64,000 nt of DNA from Glandiceps talaboti (Eukaryota; Hemichordata; Enteropneusta; Spengelidae). A program made the position numbers and the translations under genes. The notes under the pieces were generated by a model. That model was given only the letters and a program-made list of their open reading frames with translations, had not been told where the DNA came from and did no database searches. Location of the stretch: NCBI RefSeq assembly GCF_964340395.1, contig NC_135571.1:1534111-1598110 (forward strand), in the 5' to 3' direction. Positions within the stretch are counted from its first letter, which is position 1, and each line of letters starts with the position of its first letter. Shown piece after piece: positions 53,216-64,000 of this stretch.

Positions 53216-53996
53216 TACTGGCTTTTATCACATGATGGTAACACGATTGAAAGTGTTATAATACAACAAAGATGGTGCGTGGTACGATTTAGGTTTAAAT
53301 TGTCACTTACAAAGTGAGTACATGCATTATATATATTCAATAATGTTGTTTAAACTAATGAATTCCTAACGTGAATGCATGAGACATCTGGCTCATATCC
53401 AATTATATTAACAAATTACAGTGTTTCCAAACCCCTGGCAATTGTTACTAGTAAAGGGAGACAACATTCCAGAAATTAAAGGTATTTTCATAAACTTAGG
53501 ATTTTGAAAGTCATCTCATAATTTCATAAATTTCGTGTGATCAAGTTGTCAAGGAACAACAAATTGAAACTCCTTTTCGTAAAGTAAGACATGGTTCGTC
53601 AATGACTAAGTCTAAAGATAATTGCGGTATGCACTTTATATCAATCAGCGAAACATTTAATTGTACAATTAGGAAAGTGAGTGTGAAATACAAGTAGAAC
53701 TAGTCAGCATTGTTACTCAGACTTCAGTGTTTGGCGAGCTCGACGTAGCATGTCCACATTCGGTGATCTGTGACTCCGCTGTGCACGTTTTCACTTCAAA
53801 AATAGATACAACGCGGTGTTATACAACCCTCGAAAAAAACACCAATGTATTTGCTTGAATGAAAGTGAGCTAAGGAAAGACTTCATACAAACACAAAATG
53901 ACAATAAAACAACAGTATTACTGATGCAAATACAACAGCTGGTGCCTCTTATGCAGGTTCATGCGACGCTGTTATCAGTTGTTTTATATATCTGTG
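53216..53996. other. No gene recognised
   Basis: A 64-codon plus frame (53816-54010) runs into the family C tandem. It has no recognisable domain. Confidence 0.4.
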
Positions 53997-54000
53997 GAAG

Positions 54001-54545
54001 TTACAGCTAAAATGATGTTGGCTTGGTGTTCCACTCATGGGACATTACAGCTAAAATGATGTAGGCTTGGTGTTTCACTCATGGGACATTACAGCTAAAA
54101 TGATGTAGGCTTGGTGTTTCACTCATGTGACATTACAGCTAAAATGATGTTGGCTTGGTGTTTCACTCATGGGACATTACGTTTTTTGACACAGAGCTAG
54201 ACATCTTTCGACTCCAGACTAACAATAATGGCAACACAATAAGCACAGAGGGATCCTTTTCCCAATCACACTGAACAGTGATAAACATTGGTGTTCTTAC
54301 ACAGTGCAGTAGAAACAGGCTTCTACTGAAAACATTACACATGGACTTGATGATTTTAATGGCTACGTGACAATTATTTATTTTCTAACTGATAATGAAC
54401 ATTTCAACTTTACTACTTCTACATCCCCACTGTGTACGGCACCTATGTAATTGTTTCTTTTGCATTAGAAGTTGTCTGAGGGGGTGTAATAAATGTCATG
54501 TTGCATGAGTGAATCACCAAGCCTTCATCATTTTAGCTGTAATGT
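54001..54545 (-). mobile_element. Family C MITE-like element with terminal repeat amplified four times
   Basis: Four near-identical 44-bp units (54001, 54045, 54089, 54133) each begin TTACAGCTAAAATGATGTWG and equal the terminal inverted repeat of the family. The body then follows in reverse orientation relative to the 44.8-kb copy, with AGTAGAAACAGGCTTCTACT and TTGCATTAGAAGTTGTCTGA. It ends in the opposite terminus, ATCATTTTAGCTGTAA. Confidence 0.9.
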
Positions 54546-54814
54546 TACAGCGCTAGTCGGGCTCGACCAGCATAATGCAGACTCGGTATATCAATAAACA
54601 GAGTTATGGGATCCGGTGCTTCATATATACTTCGATAAGTTACAACACTAGTTACATTGTGTGTCTTTGCATGAAACTTTGTCTTATTCCTGCTTACCAC
54701 AAGCAAGCAAACAAACGCACCGGTGTTATTTCGGGGGTATATATTAGTGTTCACTGGCTCAATTTGAAATAATCACACAAAATCCAATAATAAGAAACTT
54801 CACATTCTATATTT

Positions 54815-55515
54815 TAAGACAGCAAGTTGTCACTTTTTTGCTACATTTTGTGTCAATGAAATAAACTATTTAGATACACTGTAACTAGACACAGACATAC
54901 AGGCGCCGATGTTTTGATGTCAGTATTTGATGTTTACAGGGTAACAGGTTACTACAAAATCACAAACCCTGAAACAAAACGTCGCCTGGTTCGACAAAAA
55001 TCTCACTAACAGTGCAACAGCTTTTGTCTGGCCAGACAACATATCTCTTTGGTGTTGTAAATCTTCTCGTCTGAACAAAACTCTAATGAATATTTCCACA
55101 TGTTATCGTCTGGCACGACTACAATTGATACATTTTAGTCAATTGACTGTCTCAAAAATATCAAAGAACGCGCCAAACCGTATTTTTACCAGGCAGGGAC
55201 ATATGAATCTGGCGTTGATCTCCTAAGATAGTGGTAGCTCACGCAAAGAAAGTGTAACAATATCGGTAAAGATGTTTGTCACGCCAGATGATTGACGAAA
55301 CGCTGTTGGTAAGATTTTTGTCTAGCCAGCCGATAAAATGTAGCAATGTTAATGAGATTTTTGTCGAGTTAGACGACGTTTTGTTTCAGGGTTTTTGATT
55401 TTCGTTGCATTTCATTTCGATAAAATATGGCAAGAAATTTTAGTGTTTCTGTCATGCTACAAATTGTAGCATAAACAGTTTTTTTTATTGATTTCTGCTT
55501 CGTTGTACATGTAAC
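54815..55515. mobile_element. Family D inverted-repeat element, long form
   Basis: The left end carries TTTTTTGCTACATTTTGTGT and the right end TTCGATAAAATATGGCAAGA then GTAGCATAAACAG. Inside, CCCTGAAACAAAACGTCGCC at 54965 is the reverse complement of the GACGTTTTGTTTCAGGG at 55373. Single units of the 36.6-kb minisatellite flank each, in opposite orientation. The element is therefore a nested palindrome with minisatellite seeds at its core. Its right tail ends against an open frame at 55518. Confidence 0.8.
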
Positions 55516-55517
55516 AG

Positions 55518-55822
55518 AGCCAGTGAACACTAACTTGCAAAGGACCGGACGTGTAATTGTGTTCGAGGGTAGCAAAGTCACAGATAAGAGTAGACCTGGC
55601 ATTACAAAGACGACTCATCTAATTCCATGTAATGAAGCTAAATGCGTGATTATGCAAAAACCATACATCTTGGGTGTTTGTAACAATAGATTTGTCAACA
55701 GAATGGCTTTTTTTGACCCTATTGATTGTTCTAAGACATTGATTTACTACGACGTTGCATGTGAAGTTAGTTGCCATAACGACAAGAAGATTGCATGTCC
55801 ATTGTCTATGTCCGGACACTAA
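55518..55822 (+). CDS. Possible terminal exon of a cysteine-rich protein, unrecognised
   Basis: An open frame of about 101 codons starts after an apparent splice acceptor: a T-rich tract followed by ACATGTAACAG, with AG at 55516-55517. It ends with TAA. The peptide has seven cysteines (C-x4-C, then single Cys, then C-x3-C near the end), mixed charge and no low complexity, so it reads like real protein. There is no membrane segment and no domain I recognise. No in-frame ATG lies near the 5' end, which fits an internal or terminal exon. The acceptor tract lies in the tail of the family D element. Chance remains possible, since only one exon is visible. Confidence 0.33.
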
Positions 55823-55880
55823 ACACAGTTTCACAAATGTACAACAATTTCTCTAATTCGACAGAATTTCGGTTGTGGTT

Positions 55881-55972
55881 GACAGACAGACAGACAGATA
55901 GACAGACAGACAGACTGACTGACTGACTGACTGACTGACTGACTGACTGACTGACTGACAGACAGACAGACA
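55881..55972. repeat. (GACA)n(GACT)n microsatellite
   Basis: GACA units turn into about ten GACT units and then back into GACA. Confidence 0.96.
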
Positions 55973-56909
55973 ATATAGACAAGACAGTGTACAAGTGTAA
56001 CGTAGAGACCCCATCATCAAAGCAAATGAGAGTCGACAACACAGACAAATTAAAGTAAACACTTTCTTTAGATCTTTAAGCTCCAATCACATATGGAAAT
56101 TTACGCATCCTCTTTATGTGTTGATTTAAAGGTTGTCTGACTCGATAGTTTTAAAGTATTCCTGTGTGGCACACTCAAAGTCTGATGTATCATTGACAAA
56201 TAATGTACTACCAGGTTGATTGACATCTCATTATTAAAGACCAAAGAAAATTGCACGAAAAGAAGCAAGAACCGTAATGATTCACCCACGGCGTCTTCCA
56301 AATTCAAAAGTCGTTCCCTATTTTTGAAGTACTCGCTCTTAGTGAAGGAACACTGCTTTCAGTGAAATGTCCAAAGCAAAGTAAAAAAAAAATCACGATC
56401 TAACTCTGTCGAACACAATAGGTATCCAGGGTAACTACTAATTTAGAAGGTGAACAATGAAACTGTTTAGCGGAAGCCCATATCTCATCACTGTCTTTTG
56501 GGACCAGTTTTAGCGAGTGTTACTCCATTTATCGTGTCTTACATTTGCATTCTAAAAGATTGAACATCATTAGCTTTTACCCTTCTCCGTTTAAATAATG
56601 AATGACCATTAGAGATTGACACAAAAACGCGGCGAGTTCCACGTGTAGTCTCAAACAAGTAGGTGTTTGTGCCAGTGCCAGAGGGGATTCAATTTTGAGA
56701 TTACTCCATGGACTGGTAGTACATAAAATAAATCACACCACATTTATAAACGTGAGTTAAATAAATAAAGTTTATCTACCGTCCATGGTCTGACGCTTGT
56801 GGGGTTCTAAATCCTTTCTAAGTACAAGTCTGTTATCATTGTCCGGTGTCTCTGCATCATGTGTTGCCAAACACGAACAGACTTAAAATGTTCTTGTGGT
56901 TACTGTGTG
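55973..56909. other. No gene recognised
   Basis: A 68-codon minus frame (56101-56307) has no recognisable domain. Confidence 0.4.
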
Positions 56910-57093
56910 TCTATGTATGTATGTATGTATGTATGTATGTATGTATGTATGTATGTATGTATGTATGTATGTATGTGTGTGTGTGTGCGCGCGCCTGTAT
57001 GTGCATGTGTGTACGTGCGTGCATGTGCGTCTGTCTGTGTCTGTCTCTATCTATCTGTGTCTGTCTGTCTGTCTGTCTGCCTCTCTCTCTCTT

Positions 57094-57183
<90 letters not shown>

Positions 57184-57189
57184 TCTCTC
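56910..57189. repeat. (TATG)n, GT/GC-rich, (CTGT)n and (CT)n compound microsatellite
   Basis: About 16 TATG units pass into GT and GTGC variants, then CTGT units, then more than 100 bp of CT. Long frames through it are artefacts. Confidence 0.97.
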
Positions 57190-59190
57190 ATGTTTGAGTT
57201 ACCGCTCGTTTTTCATTCTCAAGCCACGTGAACATAATGTCTCCATAATTTGGTGACGTGAAGATTAAAATAAGATACATATTTTAGCGAGATGATTGTG
57301 GCGAGTTCTGTATATATGTTAACAATTTGGCGCCATCAGTGTTTGTCGTCAGTTCAACAATTTCATTAATTCTTCGTTCTCTTGGTCTCTGTTCTGAACT
57401 ATGCCATAACTCTAACGAGTACATTGTTAAAATTCTACCAAATTTCATGTAACGATTACTCAATTACTACTACTTCGCTCATAATATTGTATCTTTAGAC
57501 GTTTTAATCCTACAAGCTTACGAACTGATATGACTAGATAGCATTTAACACAGACAGATTCCACATTTTACCAATTGAATCCGCATCGTCAGCGAATGGC
57601 GCCCTCTACGAAAGATAAACATTCACAACGGTGTTTCAGTGAGATTTTTTACCATGGCATGCTCGAGCAAGTCATTTGACTTGCAAAAAAAGTACTGCAA
57701 ATTGGACTTGATCTCGATTTTGTGTGAAGAGGCGATGTGTCTTCAACAACAAACAGTTTATGTCGAAAATTGTGACATGTATATTTGGATGATGTGCGTG
57801 CGTGTGCGCGTGCATGTGCCAATGTGTGCCATTATACTAATTGTATGCATATGATGCTGTTATTAATTCACAAGCCAGGAATTCATGGCTCGTTTTGGGG
57901 GTGAGTTATCCATGCCCTTGAAGGGTTGAATGTTGTATACCTGTACCTGTGTACAAATGTTACAGCTACAATATACTATACTATATATGCGTCGTGGATT
58001 GCAATCGAGTACGAACAGAAATAAGGCAGGGTCATGCTGATTGTCAGAATTCATTCATAGGGTTTGTCCTCCCTGAAGTGCTTGCCTTATTCGTGTACGA
58101 TTTATCTCATTCTGTTCAATAGCCTCAACTTCGACTGTGCTTTCGCCTCTGATAAGTAGTCGCGACACCGTGGCGCCTATTTGCGTGACGTCATCCGATT
58201 ATGGATTAAAGTGTTGACTGTAAAAAGATAGCTACAAATTGCGGGAAAATACGTCTCTGATTTGCATATGTAGAACAAATACGAACGAATCTACTGTGAA
58301 AGATTTAAGGAGAGCCGGTGTAAAGTTTGGAGCTAGTTTTCATCTGAAAATTGTGGCATCATTTTGGAAAGCGCGCACTTGCAGAAATGAGTTCACCAAT
58401 TCGGAGATGGGGGTCAGAGGTCACGAGCTTATCCCTTTTTAGTCTACTGTAGGTGGCCATATCGTAAATGACTTCCCATGGGGCTTTGGGAGTTAATGAC
58501 AAGGTAGTAAACCGGGACCAGTGGCACGTGTTGCATTCAGAACTAGCCATGCGAGAACGGAAAATGAAAAGCTGTAAAGATCGCTAAACAATTCATCACC
58601 GCTACAATGCAGACAAAAGCTCATGAGTCCTATTACATAGCCCGTAAATGAAGTTTCATCTCGTACGAGTGGCTTCCAGTAGCGTCCCAGTAGAGAACCC
58701 TGTCACTGTTTTTTTCAAATCTCTGAGGGTCGCTAACTAACATTTCTTTACTTTATCACCCCTTGCTTTCAGTACAGCACTACTTTTTTAAAACCGTGCC
58801 CCCATTTTATTATTCACATAAAAACTTGTCTCCGAGTCATAAAACTCAGATGTCGGCGCGATTTAACCTGTTACATCTCTTGTTCGAACTCGCCACGGTA
58901 CAAGACCTCTCATTCCCGATGTCTAGAAAGACAGAACGAGATACTGGTATGAAACGTTATGATGTTTGGTGTTCAAGAATGTCAAGTCCATTACTATACA
59001 CATGATGGATAACTCGTGGAATGTAAGACACTATCTGGGCATCTGTGTATGTAATCTTAGGAACACTAATTAATGATCAGCCCGCATTATCCCCGCCAGA
59101 TTGCCGTTCCACCATCTGTCACACAAACTGGCTAGTAAGAATAAAGTTAGTGTAATATATACATAGACAAGGAAGAAACGACAACACGGT
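57190..59190. other. No gene recognised
   Basis: A short GC-richer patch at 58140-58200 contains TGACGTCA at 58186-58193. Frames of 63-80 codons at 57639, 58239 and 58763 have no recognisable domain. Confidence 0.4.
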
Positions 59191-59194
59191 CTAG

Positions 59195-59506
59195 TATCTC
59201 CAAGCTTTGCACAATGCTGCTGGTACACTCTACAAACAATTTGGCATTTCTTCTGTGTTTCGAGTAAATAATATTCACCTAAATACACTGAGGCATTGTT
59301 CTAATAAGCGTTATCCCTCTCTATATGCTATGGGTTCATGGAATTCACATGTACAGTCACGATGTTGCAGCTCACCTATAAACAGCGATACATCTGCTGA
59401 AGTTAAACAGTGTTGTCGAAAAGGTACACCATATGTACCTAATAGTGCATTGCTAGTATTTACATGTATATGTAGCGTGTTAGCATTTTATTATTTTGTT
59501 TCTTAA
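59195..59506 (+). CDS. Possible terminal exon with C-terminal hydrophobic tail
   Basis: The frame is open from just after a TAG at 59192, which could be a splice acceptor, to a TAA at 59504-59506. It lacks an in-frame ATG at its start. The peptide contains R-C-C-S-S-P and K-Q-C-C-R-K-G clusters. It ends in a hydrophobic stretch of about 18 residues (A-L-L-V-F-T-C-I-C-S-V-L-A-F-Y-Y-F-V) right before the stop, as in GPI-anchored or tail-anchored proteins. Paired cysteines followed by such a tail recall the end of Ly6/uPAR-like proteins, but the spacing does not clearly fit and I do not assign that family. The polypyrimidine tract before the acceptor is poor. Confidence 0.28.
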   Translation, partial: YLQALHNAAGTLYKQFGISSVFRVNNIHLNTLRHCSNKRYPSLYAMGSWNSHVQSRCCSSPINSDTSAEVKQCCRKGTPYVPNSALLVFTCICSVLAFYYFVS

Positions 59507-59895
59507 AACTTCCTCATGCTTGCATAACGTAGATTTTCAGAACTGTTTTCAGAAGATCTCAACTAGTCTGACAACACGCTTTTCTGGATGTAGAAACTAG
59601 AATTCTGACCACATATACTCCTAGATACTAGAAGTAAAAGTGTTTACTAAAGGAGTACCACGATATGACTTCAAACACATGAGCCGCCCTGTTCGGAGAT
59701 TGAAGCTCTGTCCACACCTAACCGACAACTTTTCCAATTATTCAAAATCCCCCAATAAAAATATAACGGTTAACAGATGAAATGGCGCAGAACGTCTAGA
59801 GTTATTGCTCGGATAAAAGTATCCAGCCATGTAGAACTCATTCTCACTGGAATCCTTTCTTCCTTAGACATGCTGTATTTGAAGAAAAACTCACA
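59507..59895. other. No gene recognised
   Basis: No supported feature. Confidence 0.4.
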
Positions 59896-60860
59896 AGGTC
59901 GTCAGTACAACTTTGAATCTAAGTTTATGGTGGGCAAAATATAAAATGGACAAAATTTCAAGTCGTTCGACAGATCAATCAGAATCAATTTATAAACCAT
60001 GTTTATTGAAATACTTCAATACACACTTACTGTATTTGACCATGGATTTGGATCATTTTGTAACTAACAATTTCAAAATGGAGAAAATACGAAATGGTGC
60101 AGATATTTTAGGGTTATTCGTTAGATCACATTGTATCACCATGATTGCTTAGTAGTTATTTTCAGTCATATACTTTCACCTTTATACATCTTATATTTAA
60201 ACATATTTAACGCGCTGGTTCTATTGTAATTTAGTTATATGTCAATTTGACCAAGTATCCCAAATTTTATGTTCCATAAATTTTGTCAGCTCATGTACAT
60301 TCAACTTTGTTTTTCAAAAAGATAAAATTCGAAAAGGTGCAACATTTCCAGTGTTGTTCCTCAGATAGAATTACTCGGGCATTTACGGAAATGATGACTG
60401 CCTGTCACGTGCACGATGAACACCTCCGTCCGTTCACTTGTGTCAAGTTTGACCAAAATTGTCTGTTCTTTCGATAAATTTTGTCAGTACAACTCTGAAA
60501 TGTGTAAAATGTGAAATGTCATTTCAAATGATGCAGAATTTCTATAGATCTAGTGTGGTTCCTCGACTTATTGGCAATAATTTATCATATGTGAACCACC
60601 TCTAACCCTATACATGTACTTGCTGTATTTAGCCATATATTGTTTGGTTTTTCTATATATTTTGTCATACAACTGTCAAATGGGGAAAATGTGATATGGT
60701 GCGAAACATTTTAGGGTTATTCCTGAGTCAGATCAAATTACTTAATTATTCACAAGATTAGTTTTCCATGACTTGAACTTCTCCGTGTACAACTTCGAAA
60801 TGGATAAAATGTGGAAAAGTGTACAATTTCTCAAGTCTTTCCTCAGATCAAATTACTCAG
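59896..60860. repeat. Degenerate long-period repeat, about six units
   Basis: A phrase of the form ACAACTNNGAAATGGANAAAAT, then AAATGGTGC, then TTNTTCCTCAGATCAAATTA recurs near 59905, 60066, 60303, 60495, 60670 and 60790. The spacing is irregular at roughly 120-240 bp. The units are much diverged, so this is an old array or repeated insertions. Frames of 64-79 codons inside it are probably artefacts. Confidence 0.6.
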
Positions 60861-61480
60861 TCAGTTAGAAACTATTGTCAGTGAAAACATCCATCCTTAT
60901 ACTTGTTTTATCTAATAAACCTTACAAGTAAGTTTTTCCCTAAATTCTCTCAGCAAAAAACTTTGGAGTTTCACCTTGACCTTTCATTCACGGCCCGTAG
61001 AATGTCGATTACTTTAAAAAAGAAAAAAAGAAAAAAAAAGCGTCTACTTAACGAACATTAATATCGTTAAGGACACCCCTACCCTTACAAACCTAAACCA
61101 ACGCCATAACTCACCTCCCAACGAAACACCAAATGTGTCAAAAAGTGTTTGAATTAATGAGTTGCTCTATGTCTATGCCAGGGTACCTGACCTTCACGAT
61201 CTAATCACGTGCACACTTGCGAGGACGATTTTACCAGACTGTGTCAAAAACCGTTAGAATCTTTAAGAAAACGAAAAGCATCTTCAGACATTCCATGAAT
61301 GGAATTGGTGGTTATAAAGTGTTTGAAAACGTAAAGTTTGGTTGTAGAATCTCAAACCTAAAGACACCTCTCACGACTTTTGCAGTGTGTTCAAAAAGAA
61401 TGCAGAGGGTTGTTTTGATGTAAATTGGGTATATATAAGTGGTGTGCACTACAACACTCGTATTGTGATGGACGAGGTCA
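60861..61480. other. No gene recognised
   Basis: An A-rich stretch lies near 61016-61039. A 68-codon plus frame (61217-61423) is basic and unrecognised. Confidence 0.35.
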
Positions 61481-61505
61481 AATGAAGACTACATTGAAAG
61501 TACAG

Positions 61506-61634
61506 TCTTCAAATGCTACCGCTCTGAACTTGACAGCTAGGGACGGACCACGCTTTCTGAATGAGGGTGTGTATGCTATAGTTGAAGTACCTTTTGTGTG
61601 TGAGAGCGTCGAGTACATAGAACCGTCGTCTTAA
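61506..61634 (+). CDS. Possible short terminal exon
   Basis: After a candidate acceptor, AAAGTACAG, the frame is open in phase 0 for 42 codons to a TAA. It contains two N-glycosylation sequons (N-A-T and N-L-T) and then an R-D-G-P-R-F-L-N-E-G-V-Y-A-I-V-E-V segment that looks protein-like. The acceptor lacks a pyrimidine tract. No family is recognised and no upstream exon is found. Confidence 0.15.
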   Translation, partial: SSNATALNLTARDGPRFLNEGVYAIVEVPFVCESVEYIEPSS

Positions 61635-62084
61635 TGAAGAAGGGAAAAGAAAGTTATGTAGTTTTGATGAATTTGTGAATTCAAGTTGATGGGTTTTGGT
61701 GGGTGGATGGGTGTGAATGTTTTGAAGTTGTCATGGCCACCTGTTGCATAAATGCTCGCTACACAGATGAAACTCTTTCTAGCACTATATATTTTATTCA
61801 ACATGTACAAGTTGAGTTTATATGTATTCGGGCGTCATTTTTGCTTCATATTTAAAAAGTACTCGCAATATTGTACTTATTAAAACACTCTTAACCACCG
61901 CTTGCAATTGACTGAACTAAGACCTAGTATTAGCATATAACTCTTAAACGACGTAATTTTTCATACATACCAAAATGTTCAAGACATCCGTACTATGCAA
62001 TCAACTGTTCTAACAATGCAAGATGGCAACCATAAGGTTATATAAGACATCCATCAACATTAGAATTATATTGGAATGTGTTTC
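61635..62084. other. No gene recognised
   Basis: No supported feature. Confidence 0.4.
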
Positions 62085-62268
62085 AACTTTTAAAAGACAA
62101 TATAAAATTGTTCTTCCAATCTCCAATGGATGTGTGTCTGATTGGAAGAAACCAATAAGACAGAGACCATATGGAAAACAACAGAAAACATAACTACCTG
62201 AACTAGACACACACATGGAAACAAAATTTAAAAAAAAAAGAATTATCTGTCCCACCTAGGAAGAAGAA
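62085..62268 (-). mobile_element. Family A MITE-like element, partial copy 5
   Basis: The reverse complement of the family A interior is present: AAAAGACAATATAAAATTGT, CTTCCAATCTCCAATGGATG, AGACAGAGACCATATGGAAA and TGAACTAGACACACACATGG. Both terminal repeats are missing or degraded. Confidence 0.75.
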
Positions 62269-62371
62269 ATGTACACGAAGTTTACAAAATACATTTTCCT
62301 CAAGTGACCTCTGCCATCATGTAAATAAACTAAATTCAATATGATGTTTGTCAATAGCCAAGAAGGGGTGA

Positions 62372-63270
62372 AATCAATAGTTCAATGTAGGAGAACAAAC
62401 TAAATTGGTAGTGGTTTTGAGCCACTTTGGCTCCCATCCTACAAAAACGATTTTACTTTTAATGGATATGTTTACACCCCAAAAATTTCTCAAAATATTT
62501 CAAATTGAGAAATTGAAGAATTTTCGCTATAGTACAAATGGAAATACATAACACTGAAATATAGTAAAGTTTCAATAAAGGAACTATGTTTTCCTCAGTA
62601 CGTACTAGCTTTGTATTCATAGCACTACATACTACTACATCCTGGCTTTGTATTCATAGCACTACATACTACTACATACTGGCTTTGTATTCATAGCACT
62701 ACATACTACTACATACTGGCTTTGTATTCATAGCACTACATACTACTACATACTGGCTTTATATTCATAGTACTACATACTACTACATACTGGCTTTGTA
62801 TTCATAGCACTACATACTACTACATACTGGCTTTATATTCATAGCACTACATACTACTACATACTGGTTTTGTATTCATAGCACTACATACTACTACACA
62901 CTGGCTTTGTATTCATAGCACTACATACTACTACATACTGGCTTTGTATTCATAGCACTACATACTATTACATACTGGCTTTATATTCATAGCACTACAT
63001 ACTACTACATACTGGCTTTGTATTCACAGCACTACATACTACTACATACTGGCTTTGTATTCATAGCACTACATACTATTACATACTGGCTTTGTATTCA
63101 TAGCACTACATACTACTACACATGATTTGAAATTGATTGTGCTGTCTCAAGCATTACTTTCAAATTTGACCAATTTAGTTAGAAGGGATGGGGGTCGGTG
63201 GCAGGTCTGAGGCCTAACTGAAAGCTAACTACAAGATATTAGTTTTGTATCCTGCATTGAACTATAAATT
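62372..63270. mobile_element. Family E MITE-like element with expanded interior
   Basis: The left end ATCAATAGTTCAATGTAGG and the right end CTGCATTGAACTATAAATT are inverted repeats. The flanking body matches the 46.8-47.3 kb copy. Instead of one 37-bp motif it holds a 14-unit array, so it is about 460 bp longer than that copy. Confidence 0.85.
62606..63123. repeat. 37-bp minisatellite, 14 units in exact register
   Basis: The unit begins TGGCTTTGTATTCATAGCAC and continues TACATACTACTACATAC. Unit starts run from 62606 to 63087 in steps of exactly 37 bp, with only a few substitutions (GTATT/ATATT, ACTACTA/ACTATTA). The array sits inside the family E element. Confidence 0.97.
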
Positions 63271-63470
63271 CGATAAATTCGATGATGGCATGCATTCACC
63301 AACAATCGAGCTTCACCCGAAACCACGTGACTAACCATCATTACTGACTATGCAGCAGAAGTGATCTAATTCAAATACCTTATTAAATCATTTAGCAATT
63401 ACTTAGAAATGTCTGCTCTCAAGTTGACACCTGTTGCTGACTGTTGTAATGTTTTTAAATGTTTTTTGAA

Positions 63471-63838
63471 AGGCCTAAAAAGAATTGTGTGGTTCCGATT
63501 GCTTTCACTTTTAGCATCGGTGGGTAGGTAGATTTTTTTCTGTTTATTTTCATGTGTGAGTGTCTAGTTCAGGTAGTTATGTTTTCTGTTGTTTACCAAA
63601 TAGCCTCTGTGTTATTGGTTTCTTCTCATCAGACGTACAGCCATTACAGACAGATTGGAAGGACAGTTTTATATTGTCTTTTTAAAATGATATCAGTTTT
63701 CTAGATCCACTATTTCTTGCGAAACTTCACACAATTTTCGCGACTTCATTTATTTTTTCTTGAATACGTTAAAAGCGTTTAGGGTCGGTAGTGAAAATGT
63801 AGGTGGGGTTGGGTAACCTGAACCAAACATTTGTTTAG
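63471..63838 (+). mobile_element. Family A MITE-like element, copy 6
   Basis: It has the fullest ends. The left outer end is AGGCCTAAAAAGAATTGTG and runs into TGGTTCCGATT. The right end is GGTAACCTGAACCAAACATT then TGTTTAGGCTT. These form terminal inverted repeats of about 31 bp with several mismatches. The interior matches copies 2, 3 and 4. Confidence 0.9.
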
Positions 63839-64000
63839 GCTTAACGTTGATAACACAAATGGGGAAATAACGACGATTTTTATGTTTGTATAAGGTAATT
63901 ATAACGTTTTCAAGGAAAACACCGTCATCATGAAATTCTAAGTATTGGCGATAATTCCATGAACTATTGAAAATAGAGAGATAGTCTGCATACAAATTCA
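63839..64000. other. No gene recognised
   Basis: No feature is seen at the right edge of the window. Confidence 0.4.

Overview
This looks like nuclear DNA from an animal, probably a marine invertebrate. It is AT-rich throughout. It is crowded with microsatellites, mostly (TA)n, (GTAT/CATA)n, (GACA)n and (GA)n, and with short inverted-repeat elements. It carries two decayed LINE endonuclease fragments and a (TTAGGG)3 tract. There is no operon structure, no bacterial-style gene packing and no complete recognisable gene. I cannot name the species.

Layout. 0-8 kb: a decayed LINE fragment on the minus strand, a partial copy of a roughly 350-bp MITE-like family (A), and two members of a tiny inverted-repeat family (F) that each sit between 7-bp direct repeats. 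8-16 kb: copies of families C and B, a large GTAT microsatellite, a second LINE fragment abutting a family A copy, and a 68-bp minisatellite with exact register. 16-33 kb: a retroposon-like core, a 40-bp minisatellite, more A and B copies, an 82-bp triplicate and the interstitial telomere-like tract. 33.9-35.4 kb: a (TA)n-dominated block with a 60-bp sequence duplicated almost perfectly and a hammerhead-like fold at its edge. 36-37.3 kb: family D with a 41-43 bp minisatellite. 38-50 kb: CATA/GACA arrays, one plausible exon, and copies of A, C and E. 50-64 kb: a CpG-dense micro-region with a short ORF, more D, C, E and A copies, and three further exon-like ORFs.

The few possible coding pieces (around 39.4, 50.5, 55.5, 59.2 and 61.5 kb) are low-confidence single exons with no recognised family. 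I cannot join them into a gene. The window is best read as intergenic or intronic DNA shaped by inverted-repeat elements, several of which carry internally expanded tandem repeats. The most distinctive signal is this repeated link between MITE-like elements and minisatellites: families C, D and E each have one copy in which a short part of the element has been amplified in tandem.
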